64,000 bases of DNA from Streptomyces antimicrobicus (GCF_020532625.1 NZ_JAJAUY010000001.1:86774-150773); one strand, 5' to 3'. Positions 52,904 through 63,558 are shown, counted from the first letter of the stretch. Notes: generated by a model from the sequence alone, not told the origin. Translations and numbers: made by a program.

Positions 52904-54301
52904 GTGCTTCAACTGCCCAGCTCGGAGCTGGTCGTCGCGCCGGGGCGCGCCGTCGAGTGGCGCGTCGGCGCCGCGACCGGCGTCCCGGGGCCACCGCTCG
53001 CCCGGCCGTCGTTCAACCAGGAGTACCACTTCGGTGCCTGCGCCGGGACGGACGGCGGCGACCAGGCCCCCGGCCCGCGCCCGCGCACCGACAGCTTCGC
53101 CGTGACCTTCGAGATCCGGGGCCCGTTCGACCGCCCGGCCCTGGAAGCGGCGCTGCTCCACTGCGTACGGCGCCACGAGGCGCTGCGGTGCGTGTTCCAC
53201 GCGTCGGCCGACGGCCCGGTCGTCGAGGTCGCCGAGCCGCAGGACGTCAAGCTGGAAGCGGTCGACCGCGGGCCGGTGGCCTCGCCCGCCGCGGCCCGCG
53301 CCTACGTGGACCGGTTCCTGGGGGCCACCGACACCCGCCGCGGCCCGTGGTTCGTCATGGGGGCGGTGGTCCGTGAGGGGTCCACGACGGTCCTGCTCGC
53401 CTGCGACCACCTGGTGACCGACGGCTCGTCGATGATGATCGTCCTGAACGACGTGGCCACCGCCTACGAGGCCTTCTCACGCGGCCGCGAGCCCGCTCTC
53501 CCCGCGGCGGGCGGCTTCCTCGACCACGGCCGCGAGGAGCGGCGGCGGGCCGCGGCGGTCGGCCCGGGCGACAGCTCCCTGGAGCACTGGAAGGGCTTCA
53601 TCGCCCGGGGCGGCGGCCCCTTCCCGAGGTTCCCGCTCGACCTCGGGATCGAGCCCGGTGCCGGCGGCCCCGCCCGCAACACGACCCACACGCTGCTCGA
53701 CCGCGCGGGCGCGGCGGCCCTGGAGGCGCGCTGCCGCGCGGCCGGCGCGGGCCTGCCCACGGCCGCCCTCGCGGCCGTCGGCGTCAGCCTGCGCAAGCAG
53801 GGCGGCCCGGACGTCCACCGCACCCTGGTGCCCGTCAGCACGCGGGGCCGGGGCCGGCACGCCCACAGCGCGGGCTGGTTCGTCAACCTGGTGCCCGTGG
53901 AGTTCCCGGTGGCGGACGGGACGGACCTCGCGCGGACCCTGGCCGCCGCCCGGGACGCGTCGACGCGGATGATCCGGGGCGGCCGGGTCCCGTTCGTAGC
54001 CGTGCTGCGGCTGCTGGCCCCCGAGCACTACGCCCGCCCGTGGCCGCACGCGGTCAACTTCTGCTCGTACATGGACTTCCGGCACGCCCCCGGCGCGGCG
54101 CACCACGCCGCCCGGCGGGCCGGCGGTTACACCTCGGTCCCGGCGACCAATGGCATGTTCCTGTGGCTGCACCGCACCCACGAGGGCATCCACCTGAACG
54201 CCGTCCACGTGGACACCCCGCAGGCCCTGCGCACGGGAACGGCCCTGGTGGGCACCCTCAGGCGCACGCTGGCGGACATGGCCCACCACGGAACCCTGTG
54301 A
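52904..54301 (+). CDS. Stand-alone condensation-domain-like protein, copy 2
   Basis: The 465-residue paralogue of the preceding gene, 32 bases downstream. Shared features include VLQLPSSEL at the start, ALLHCVRRHEALRCVFH, QDVKLEAVD, the catalytic ACDHLVTDGSS, GWFVNLVPVEFPVADGTDL and a similar C-terminus. A GTG at 52904 follows GAGGAG. The two copies have diverged in the N-terminal insert, so they may differ in acceptor. They lie between the polysaccharide genes and glgX with no biosynthetic partner nearby. Confidence 0.8.
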   Translation: MLQLPSSELVVAPGRAVEWRVGAATGVPGPPLARPSFNQEYHFGACAGTDGGDQAPGPRPRTDSFAVTFEIRGPFDRPALEAALLHCVRRHEALRCVFHASADGPVVEVAEPQDVKLEAVDRGPVASPAAARAYVDRFLGATDTRRGPWFVMGAVVREGSTTVLLACDHLVTDGSSMMIVLNDVATAYEAFSRGREPALPAAGGFLDHGREERRRAAAVGPGDSSLEHWKGFIARGGGPFPRFPLDLGIEPGAGGPARNTTHTLLDRAGAAALEARCRAAGAGLPTAALAAVGVSLRKQGGPDVHRTLVPVSTRGRGRHAHSAGWFVNLVPVEFPVADGTDLARTLAAARDASTRMIRGGRVPFVAVLRLLAPEHYARPWPHAVNFCSYMDFRHAPGAAHHAARRAGGYTSVPATNGMFLWLHRTHEGIHLNAVHVDTPQALRTGTALVGTLRRTLADMAHHGTL

Positions 54302-54408
54302 CGCCCCGGGCCCGCCCACCCGGTCCGCCCCGGCCTGCCGCCCCGGGCCCCGGCCCGCCGCCCCGGCCCGCCCGCCGCCCTCGGTCCACCGCCCGCCGCC
54401 CGCCGCCC

Positions 54409-56733
<2,325 letters not shown>

Positions 56734-56775
56734 CTGCACGCCTCCACGGCTGTTCCAGGCCACGGCGGGGGAGGG

Positions 56776-56857
56776 GAGTGCGGCCCCGGCGTCCCGGCCC
56801 GGGCCCGGCCCCCGTCTGGTCCTTCCCACTGTTCTGCCCGGAACCGGGGCCGCACTC
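56776..56857. repeat. Long-range inverted repeat between glgX and the transpeptidase gene
   Basis: GAGTGCGGCCCCGG (56776-56789) and its exact complement (56844-56857) are 54 bases apart. Each arm lies about 40 bases from one of the two divergent start codons, so the pair could be two operator sites or a cruciform-forming element. Confidence 0.55.
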
Positions 56858-56894
56858 ACGTTTCCCCCGAAGGGGCGCTGTCGTTGGACGGGAC

Positions 56895-58127
56895 GTGAGA
56901 CTTGTGACGTGTCGCCGGACCGGGGCGGGCCTGGCCGCCCTGGCGGTGTGGGCGGGGTTGATGGGCGGTCTGACCGGCTGCACCGGCGACGGGCGGCCCC
57001 CGGTGGAGATCCAGCTCCCGGGCAAGCCCCGGTCACCCGAAGAGGCGATCCGGATCACCCCGGACGACAACGCCAAGGGCGTCCCCGCCGAGGGCCCGCT
57101 GTCGGTCACGGTGCCCGAGGGCCGCCTGGAGCGGGTCAAGGTGGTCAAGGTGGAGGACGCCCAGGAGGAAGAGGTCCCCGGGGCCATCGCCGAGGACGGC
57201 CTGAGCTGGAGCCCCGACCCCGAGCACGGCAAGCTGGCGCTGGCCGCCAAGTACACCGTGGACGCGGTCGCCGTCGACGGGCACGACCGCCGCCAGGCCC
57301 GGCACACGACCTTCACCACGTTCGTCCCGGAGGAGCGCTTCATCGGCTACTTCAAGCCTGAGCACCGCTCCACCGTCGGCACCGGGATGATCATCTCGTT
57401 CCGGTTCAGCCGTGCGATCACCCACCGGGCCGCCGTGGAGAAGGCCATCGCCGTCACCGCCGACCCGCCCGTGGAGGTGGTCGGCCACTGGTTCGGCGAC
57501 GACCGCCTGGACCTGCGGCCCAAGCAGTACTGGAAGCCCGGCACCGAGGTCACCGTCGACCTCAGGCTGCGCGACGTCGAGGGCGCCCCCGGCTCGTACG
57601 GGCTGCAGAGCAAGAAGATCCGCTTCACCGTGGGCCGGCACCAGGTCTCCACCGTCGACGCCGAGGCGCACACCATGGTCGTACGACGGGGGGACGAGGT
57701 GCTCTCCACCGTCCCGATCAGCGCCGGCGCGCCCAAGACCCCCACGTACAACGGCAAGATGGTGGTGATGGAGATGTTCGACGTCACCCGCATGAACGGC
57801 CAGACCGTCGGGTTCGGCGGCGAGTACGACATCCCCGACGTCCCGCACGCCGTCCGGCTCACCAGCTCCGGGACGTTCCTGCACGGCAACTACTGGGCCG
57901 CCCCCGACACCTTCGGCAGCGCCAACACCAGCCACGGCTGCGTGGGCCTGCGCGACGACAAGGGCGGCGGCTCGGACACCCCGGCCGGCTGGTTCTTCGA
58001 CCGGACGCTGATCGGCGACGTGGTCGAGGTCGTCAACTCCCAGGACAAGACGGTCGCCCCGAACAACGGGCTGGGCGGCTGGAACATGTCCTGGCCCGAC
58101 TGGATCGCCGGCTCCGCCCTCACCTGA
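56895..58127 (+). CDS. L,D-transpeptidase lipoprotein, copy 1
   Basis: A 410-residue lipoprotein (lipobox LTGC, Cys29) with two Ig-like domains (about 45-250) and a C-terminal YkuD L,D-transpeptidase domain (about 255-395). The catalytic Cys is at about 349 in TSHGCVGLR, with the partner His in LHGNYW (about 330). It makes 3-3 peptidoglycan cross-links or joins proteins to peptidoglycan. The start is the GTG at 56895; a GTG three codons later is possible. The same domain order is found in the copy at 60748-61968. Confidence 0.92.
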   Translation: MRLVTCRRTGAGLAALAVWAGLMGGLTGCTGDGRPPVEIQLPGKPRSPEEAIRITPDDNAKGVPAEGPLSVTVPEGRLERVKVVKVEDAQEEEVPGAIAEDGLSWSPDPEHGKLALAAKYTVDAVAVDGHDRRQARHTTFTTFVPEERFIGYFKPEHRSTVGTGMIISFRFSRAITHRAAVEKAIAVTADPPVEVVGHWFGDDRLDLRPKQYWKPGTEVTVDLRLRDVEGAPGSYGLQSKKIRFTVGRHQVSTVDAEAHTMVVRRGDEVLSTVPISAGAPKTPTYNGKMVVMEMFDVTRMNGQTVGFGGEYDIPDVPHAVRLTSSGTFLHGNYWAAPDTFGSANTSHGCVGLRDDKGGGSDTPAGWFFDRTLIGDVVEVVNSQDKTVAPNNGLGGWNMSWPDWIAGSALT

Positions 58128-58267
58128 GGGGTCCCGCACCGGCGCACATGATCACTGGAGGGTGACTCCTGTGACCGGAATGACGTAGTCCGGGAGTGTC
58201 CTCGGGTCCCCCCTCCGGCTCCGCGCCCAGCCTGGCAGGCAGCAGTGCCAGCGACGGACGGAGAGAC

Positions 58268-60574
58268 ATGACAGCAAGGACGGCCACACGGCCCGGGCGG
58301 CTGGCCCTGGGCCTGGCCACGGCGGCGGCGGTGCTGGCCACCACCGCGCCCGCCCAGCCGGCCAACGCGGCGGCCCCGGCAGCACGGGCGGCGGCCCTGC
58401 TCCCGGGCGGACTGGGCCCGTGCGTGGGAGCCGAGTGCCCACCGGACTACCTCGACCCGCACACCGGCGCGGCCCATGGGCGGGACGCGGGCATCAACAT
58501 CTTCGTCGGCGGGGACTTCCGGGTCCGCGAGCGGGCCGCCGAGGCCGAGGGCCGCGTCGTCGTCCTCGGCGACTTCGACCAGGACAAGGCCGACGGCGTC
58601 AGCCAGGTCTACAACGTCGGCATCGTCGGCGCCGGCTCCCAGACCCAGCCCCCGCTCGGCTCGGACTTCCTGACCACCGGCGGCGGTGTCTCCGTCGCCG
58701 TCGGCGAACGCCTGCTCGCCGACGGCGGGGTCGTCCGGCACGCCGGCCCGCGCACCGGCACCGTCAGCGCGACCCGGGTCGTGCAGGACCCCGCCGCCGT
58801 CCAGCCGTACGCCGGCCTGCGCGACCGGCTCACGGCCGCCAGCCAGTGCTACGCCCGGCCCGGCGGAACCATCCGGCCCGCCACCGGCACGGCCGTCAAC
58901 AACGGCTACGAGACCGTGTTCACCGGCGACGGCACCTCCGCCCTGCAGGTCTTCAACGTCGACGCCGACATCGCGGGCCGCGACCGCGCCCAGCAGGGCA
59001 TCCGGTTCGCCCGGATCCCCGCCGGGGCCACGATCCTGGTCAACGTCCTCGGCACGGACCGGGCGGTCGTGACGTACAGCGGCGAGCAGACCTACCGGCA
59101 CCGGCTGCTGTGGAACTTCCCCGACGCCACCGCCGTGGGCCTGCGCGGCACCGGCCAGTTCCAGGGCGCGGTACTGGTCGGCAACCAGGCCTCCACGACC
59201 ACGGTGACCCTGCCCGGCTTCAACGGACGGTTCTTCACCACCGGCTCGCTGACCCACACCAGCACCACCGGCGGCGGCCAGGAGTTCCACGCCTACCCCT
59301 TCACCGGCGACCTGCCCGACTGCGGCACCGGGCCGGCCCCGGTGACCGGTGAGGTCTCCGTGCTCAAGACCGATCCCGAGGGCCGCCTGCTGGCGGGCGC
59401 CGAGTTCGAGCTGTGGCGCGAGGCCAACAACACCCCCGGCCTGCAGACCATCGGCATCAACGCCGACATCAAGGAGGCCGACTGCACCACCGACGCGGCC
59501 GGCCGCTGCGTGCGCAGGACCGAGCTCGGCACCTACTACTGGCGGGAGATCAAGGCCCCGCCCGGCTTCGACCTGCCCGACCAGCGCGTCTCGCCGCCGC
59601 TGGTGCTGACCGCCGCCAACGCCGGGGCCGGGGTGTCGGTCACGGTGGTCGACCGCCGTACCCCCGAGCCGCCGGAGCCGACGGGCCGGGTGGGCCTGCG
59701 CAAGCGGGACGCCGCGACCGGACAGCCGCTGGCCGGCGCCCGGTTCGAGCTGTGGCGCGAGGCCAACGACGTCGAGGGACTGCAGACCACCGGCGACGAG
59801 CCGGACGAGCGGCTGCTGGAGTGCGTGACCGACGCCCAGGGCCGCTGCTCGCTCGTGGTCGGCGGCGACGAGCGGTACTACTGGCGGGAGACCAGGGCGC
59901 CCGACGGCTACGACCTGCCGGCCGTGGTGGTCACCCCGGTCGACCTGCCCGAGGAGAGCGCCTCCGCCGGGGTGACGGTCACCGTCACCAACCGCCGGAC
60001 CCAGGCCCAGAACCAGGGGGCGATCCGGATCGAGAAGACGGACGCGAAGACCGGGCAGCCGCTGGCCGGGGCCGTCTTCGCGCTGTGGCAGGAGGTCAAC
60101 GGCACCGAGGGGCTCCAGACCGAGGGCGACGACATCGACCTGCTGGTGCGGCCCGGCTGCCGTACGGACGCCCGGGGGAGCTGCCTGTTCGAGTACCTGC
60201 CCGACGGCTGGTACTACCTCCAGGAGATCGCCGTCCCGGACGGCTACGTGCTGCCCCGCGACGCCGTGACCGGTCCGCTGCGGCTCGACCGGGACACCCC
60301 CGACCACCTGGTCGTCGTACCGCTGGCCAACCGCCGTGACCACCACCACGGCAAGCCCCACCACCCCGGCAAGCCGGGGGGCCACGAGCCGGGGCACCAC
60401 CACAAGCCCGGGGCCCACAAGCCCGGTCACCACAAGCCCGGTCACCACAAGCCCGGTCACCACAAGCCGGGCAAGAAGGCGGCCCCGGTGAAGAAGGCCG
60501 GTCCGGCGAAGAAGGCCAAGCCGGGCAAGCCCGGTAAGCCCGGTAAGCCGGGCAAGCGGGGCCGGGGGCAGTAG
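58268..60574 (+). CDS. Surface protein: choice-of-anchor domain, three SpaA domains, His/Lys-rich tail
   Basis: A 768-residue exported protein: signal peptide (1-38), a choice-of-anchor-A-type beta domain (about 45-350, NIFVGGDFRVRERAAEAEGR), and three SpaA/Cna-B-like domains starting at about 359, 473 and 584. Each has an early Lys (VSVLKTD, VGLRKRD, IRIEKTD), an (E/R)FELWREAN-like strand, a conserved CxTDAxGxC pair and an E-x-x-AP-x-G-type end, features compatible with internal isopeptide and disulfide bonds. The tail (about 690-768) repeats HHKPG and KPG and ends KRGRGQ. There is no LPxTG sortase signal. It is flanked on both sides by L,D-transpeptidase genes. GGAGAG precedes the ATG. Confidence 0.9.
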   Translation: MTARTATRPGRLALGLATAAAVLATTAPAQPANAAAPAARAAALLPGGLGPCVGAECPPDYLDPHTGAAHGRDAGINIFVGGDFRVRERAAEAEGRVVVLGDFDQDKADGVSQVYNVGIVGAGSQTQPPLGSDFLTTGGGVSVAVGERLLADGGVVRHAGPRTGTVSATRVVQDPAAVQPYAGLRDRLTAASQCYARPGGTIRPATGTAVNNGYETVFTGDGTSALQVFNVDADIAGRDRAQQGIRFARIPAGATILVNVLGTDRAVVTYSGEQTYRHRLLWNFPDATAVGLRGTGQFQGAVLVGNQASTTTVTLPGFNGRFFTTGSLTHTSTTGGGQEFHAYPFTGDLPDCGTGPAPVTGEVSVLKTDPEGRLLAGAEFELWREANNTPGLQTIGINADIKEADCTTDAAGRCVRRTELGTYYWREIKAPPGFDLPDQRVSPPLVLTAANAGAGVSVTVVDRRTPEPPEPTGRVGLRKRDAATGQPLAGARFELWREANDVEGLQTTGDEPDERLLECVTDAQGRCSLVVGGDERYYWRETRAPDGYDLPAVVVTPVDLPEESASAGVTVTVTNRRTQAQNQGAIRIEKTDAKTGQPLAGAVFALWQEVNGTEGLQTEGDDIDLLVRPGCRTDARGSCLFEYLPDGWYYLQEIAVPDGYVLPRDAVTGPLRLDRDTPDHLVVVPLANRRDHHHGKPHHPGKPGGHEPGHHHKPGAHKPGHHKPGHHKPGHHKPGKKAAPVKKAGPAKKAKPGKPGKPGKPGKRGRGQ
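60419..60463 (+). repeat. 15-bp tandem repeat, three exact copies
   Basis: AAGCCCGGTCACCAC occurs three times in a row and encodes the HHKPG repeat of the surface protein tail. Identical copies suggest recent expansion by slippage. Confidence 0.85.
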
Positions 60575-60580
60575 CGGGGT

Positions 60581-60608
60581 CGGCGCCCCGCCCGGCAGCG
60601 GGGCGCCG
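60581..60608 (+). terminator. Terminator after the surface protein gene
   Basis: Perfect 11-bp arms (CGGCGCCCCGC) with a six-base loop start seven bases after the stop codon. Confidence 0.82.
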
Positions 60609-60747
60609 GGGGCCGGTACGCGGAACGCCGCCCTCCCGACTTGGGACGGAACGGTGACACGCCCGTTTCCCTTCGTGATGCACCCATGTGATTACCTGTC
60701 GTCATGCGCGCGATGGGTATGCGCGCGGGGGACATGGGGAGAAGAGC

Positions 60748-61968
60748 GTGAAGGTGCAGCCTCAGCGGCGCATCCGTACCGGCCTGCCGGCCCTGCTGAT
60801 CGGCGCGGCGCTGCTGCTCACCACCGCGTGCAGCGGTGGCGCCGGCGGCGGTCAGGGCGACAAGGGGGGCAACGGCGGCGGCGGCGCCCGGACGGGTAAC
60901 GAGGCCTCGCAGGCCGTCGTCACCATCAAGCCGGACGACGGTGCCAAGGAGGTGGAGACCTCCGGGGTGCTGAAGATATCCAGCACGGGCGGCAAGCTCA
61001 CCACGGTGACGGTCGCCGACACCAAGGGCAACGCCGTCGAGGGCAAGCTGTCCGGCGACGGCACCACGTGGGAGCCCGCCCGCCACCTCGGCGCGGCCAC
61101 CGAGTACAAGGTCCACGCGGTCGCGAAGGACGCGGCGGGCCGGGAGTCCGCCAAGGACATCACCTTCACCACCCTCACCCCGAAGAACACCTTCGTCGGC
61201 CACTACACGCCCGAGGACGGCGCGACCGTCGGCGTGGGCATGCCGGTGTCGATCAACTTCTCGCGCGGCATCACCAACACCGAGGCCGTGGAGAAGGCCA
61301 TCCAGGTGACGGCCGAGCCGGCCGTGCAGATCGAGGGCCACTGGTTCGGCAACGACCGGCTCGACTTCCGCCCCGAGAACTACTGGAAGCCGGGCACCAA
61401 GGTGACCGTCAAGCTGGGCCTCGACGGCGTCGAGGGCCGCCCGGGGGTGTACGGCAAGCAGACCCGCACCTTCACCTTCACCATCGGCCGCTCCCAGGTC
61501 TCCACCGTGGACGCGAGCACGCACCAGATGGAGGTCGTCCGCGACGGCCAGACCATCAAGAACATCCCGATCACCGCGGGCGCCCCGTCGACCACCACGT
61601 ACAACGGTCAGATGGTCATCAGCGAGAAGTACAAGGTGACCCGGATGAACGGCGCCACCGTCGGGTTCGGCGGCGAGTACGACATCTCCGACGTGCCGCA
61701 CGCGATGCGCCTGTCCACCTCCGGCACCTTCGTCCACGGCAACTACTGGGCCTCCTCCAGCACCTTCGGCTCGGAGAACGTCAGCCACGGCTGCGTGGGC
61801 CTGCGCGACGTCCGCGGCGCGTACGACGACGACGCCCCGGCGGCCTGGTTCTTCAACGAGTCGCTGATCGGCGACGTGGTCGTGGTGAAGAACTCCAAGG
61901 ACAAGCAGATCGCTCCGGACAACGGCCTCAACGGCTGGAACATGCCCTGGTCGGAGTGGATCAAGTAG
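60748..61968 (+). CDS. L,D-transpeptidase lipoprotein, copy 2
   Basis: A 406-residue lipoprotein (lipobox TTAC, Cys28) with a Gly-rich linker, two Ig-like domains and a YkuD domain; the catalytic Cys is at about 349 (VSHGCVGLR) and the partner His is in VHGNYW. It is closely related to copy 1 over the whole folded part and ends with the same NGLNGWNMPWSEW-type tail. The GTG at 60748 follows GGGGAG at a good distance. It has its own promoter region after the terminator of the surface protein gene. Confidence 0.93.
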   Translation: MKVQPQRRIRTGLPALLIGAALLLTTACSGGAGGGQGDKGGNGGGGARTGNEASQAVVTIKPDDGAKEVETSGVLKISSTGGKLTTVTVADTKGNAVEGKLSGDGTTWEPARHLGAATEYKVHAVAKDAAGRESAKDITFTTLTPKNTFVGHYTPEDGATVGVGMPVSINFSRGITNTEAVEKAIQVTAEPAVQIEGHWFGNDRLDFRPENYWKPGTKVTVKLGLDGVEGRPGVYGKQTRTFTFTIGRSQVSTVDASTHQMEVVRDGQTIKNIPITAGAPSTTTYNGQMVISEKYKVTRMNGATVGFGGEYDISDVPHAMRLSTSGTFVHGNYWASSSTFGSENVSHGCVGLRDVRGAYDDDAPAAWFFNESLIGDVVVVKNSKDKQIAPDNGLNGWNMPWSEWIK

Positions 61969-61990
61969 CCCCGCTGGTGCAGGACGGTTA

Positions 61991-62010
61991 ACGGGCACTA
62001 ACGTGCCCGT
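61991..62010 (+). promoter_or_regulatory. Palindrome over a leaderless promoter
   Basis: ACGGGCAC-TAAC-GTGCCCGT is a perfect inverted repeat with 8-bp arms that ends exactly before the ATG of the next gene. It contains TAACGT (61999-62004), a -10 placed six bases from the ATG, and no ribosome binding site is present. A leaderless transcript controlled by an operator at the -10 is the simplest reading. Confidence 0.6.
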
Positions 62011-62778
62011 ATGACCATCTCTCTCGAAGTCTCCGACGGCGTCGGCACCATCCGGCTGGACCGTCCGCCGATGAACGCCCTGGACATCGCCACCCAGGAC
62101 CGGCTGCGCGAGCTCGCCGTGGAGGCGAGCGAGCGCGCCGACGTCCGCGCGGTGATCCTCTACGGCGGCGAGAAGGTGTTCGCGGCCGGCGCGGACATCA
62201 AGGAGATGCAGGCCATGGACCACGCGGCGATGGTCGCGCGGTCCCGGGCCCTGCAGGACTCCTTCACCGCCGTGGCCCGGATCCCCAAGCCCGTCGTCGC
62301 GGCCGTCACCGGCTACGCGCTGGGCGGCGGCTGCGAGTTGGCGCTGTGCGCCGACTACCGGATCGCCGCCGACAACGCCAAGCTCGGCCAGCCCGAGATC
62401 CTGCTGGGCCTGATCCCGGGCGCGGGCGGCACCCAGCGGCTGTCCCGGCTGATCGGCCCGTCCCGGGCCAAGGACCTGATCTTCACCGGTCGGATGGTCA
62501 AGGCGGACGAGGCCCTGACGCTGGGCCTGGTCGACCGGGTGGTGCCGGCCGCCGAGGTCTACGAGCAGGCCCATGCCTGGGCCGCCCGGCTCGCCCAGGG
62601 CCCGGCCATCGCGCTGCGCGCCGCCAAGGAGTCCGTGGACGCGGGCCTGGAGGCCGACATCGACACGGGTCTGGCCATCGAACGGACCTGGTTCGCCGGG
62701 CTGTTCGCGACCGAGGACCGTGAGCGCGGGATGCGCAGCTTCGTCGAGGAGGGCCCCGGAAAGGCCAAATTCGTCTAG
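62011..62778 (+). CDS. Enoyl-CoA hydratase
   Basis: A 255-residue crotonase-family enzyme that hydrates enoyl-CoA in fatty-acid or branched-chain breakdown. The oxyanion hole is formed around AAGADIKEM and TGYALGGGCELALCADYRI, and the two catalytic glutamates are in GGGCELAL and GQPEILLGLIPGAGGTQRL, both kept, so hydratase activity is likely. The start has no ribosome binding site and is probably leaderless. It is not near other beta-oxidation genes here; icmA at the other end of the window acts on related short acyl-CoA. Confidence 0.93.
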   Translation: MTISLEVSDGVGTIRLDRPPMNALDIATQDRLRELAVEASERADVRAVILYGGEKVFAAGADIKEMQAMDHAAMVARSRALQDSFTAVARIPKPVVAAVTGYALGGGCELALCADYRIAADNAKLGQPEILLGLIPGAGGTQRLSRLIGPSRAKDLIFTGRMVKADEALTLGLVDRVVPAAEVYEQAHAWAARLAQGPAIALRAAKESVDAGLEADIDTGLAIERTWFAGLFATEDRERGMRSFVEEGPGKAKFV

Positions 62779-62935
62779 TCGGCTGGGTGATCACCCGGTG
62801 GGTTGATTAGGCAGGCCTTAAGGCACCCTTAAGCGCCCCCCGGCGCCCACGCAGGGTGATGATCTCCGGGTTCCCTGTCACCGCAGGTCACGACGGGTAT
62901 GACAACCCTCTCGATGCCGATGTCATATGACGCAC

Positions 62936-62973
62936 CACCCCCTGTACGGCCCGGCCGGACAGGGGGTGTTTTT
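62936..62973 (+). terminator. Intrinsic terminator with T-run
   Basis: Perfect 10-bp arms (CACCCCCTGT and ACAGGGGGTG) with a 13-base loop are followed by TTTTT. It lies 157 bases after the enoyl-CoA hydratase stop and before the start chosen for the next gene. Confidence 0.85.
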
Positions 62974-63018
62974 CGCGAGACGGCACGGAGGGGCCACCCG
63001 GCCGTCCATGATGGGTGC

Positions 63019-63522
63019 ATGGCGGGCCTGGAGGGTGTGGAAGAACCGCGGCAGCGCGGCGGCGCTTCCGCTGTACGGCTGGTGGCGGCGATCGAGGACG
63101 AACAAGGCCTGAAGGCGCTGGAGTCGTACGGCAACCCGGCCGAGGGCGAGGTGACGCTCCCGTCCCTGCCGGAATCCGCCGGCACCGCGCGGCGGCTCGC
63201 CCAGTGCGTGGTGGTCCGGCTCTGGGGGCTCTCCCCGCAGATCGCCGAGCACGTGGTGCTGCTGGTCTCCGAACTCGTCGGCAACGCCGTCCGGCACACC
63301 GGCGCCCGTTCGTTCGGTCTGCGGATGCTGCGCCGGCGCGGCTGGATCCGCGTCGAGGTGCGCGACCCCTCGCGCGGGCTGCCGTGCCTGATGCCGGTGC
63401 ACGAGCTGGACACCACCGGCCGGGGCCTGTTCCTGGTGGACAAGCTGTCCGACCGCTGGGGCGCGGACCTGCTGCCGCGCGGCAAGACCACCTGGTTCGA
63501 GATGCGGGTCGCCGACCGCTGA
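63019..63522 (+). CDS. ATP-binding protein, anti-sigma/serine kinase-like (HATPase_c)
   Basis: A 167-residue GHKL-type protein similar to SpoIIAB/RsbW. The N-box is LLVSELVGNAVRHTGA, and the ATP-lid region shows VRDPSRGLP and TTGRGLFLVDKLSDRWG. Such proteins bind or phosphorylate anti-sigma-factor antagonists, and streptomycetes have many stand-alone copies. The ATG at 63019 (MAGLEGVEEPRQRG) is preferred because an intrinsic terminator lies within the 5' part of the longer frame that begins at 62899. No sigma factor or antagonist gene is adjacent. Confidence 0.85.
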   Translation: MAGLEGVEEPRQRGGASAVRLVAAIEDEQGLKALESYGNPAEGEVTLPSLPESAGTARRLAQCVVVRLWGLSPQIAEHVVLLVSELVGNAVRHTGARSFGLRMLRRRGWIRVEVRDPSRGLPCLMPVHELDTTGRGLFLVDKLSDRWGADLLPRGKTTWFEMRVADR

Positions 63523-63558
63523 CCGGCGGGCGCCGGGCCGCGGGCGTCCTGGAATGCC

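Noticed and set aside
60361..60540. CRISPR array or regulatory repeats
   Set aside because: The short repeats are in frame, encode HHKPG and KPG units, and have no spacers.
62806..62822. An iron-box-like sequence TTAGGCAGGCCTTAAGG after the enoyl-CoA hydratase gene
   Set aside because: The match to the DtxR/IdeR consensus is only partial, the site follows the gene and no iron gene is near.
62899..63018. A longer N-terminus for the ATP-binding protein
   Set aside because: The extension contains a strong intrinsic terminator with a T-run, and the conserved-looking protein starts at 63019.
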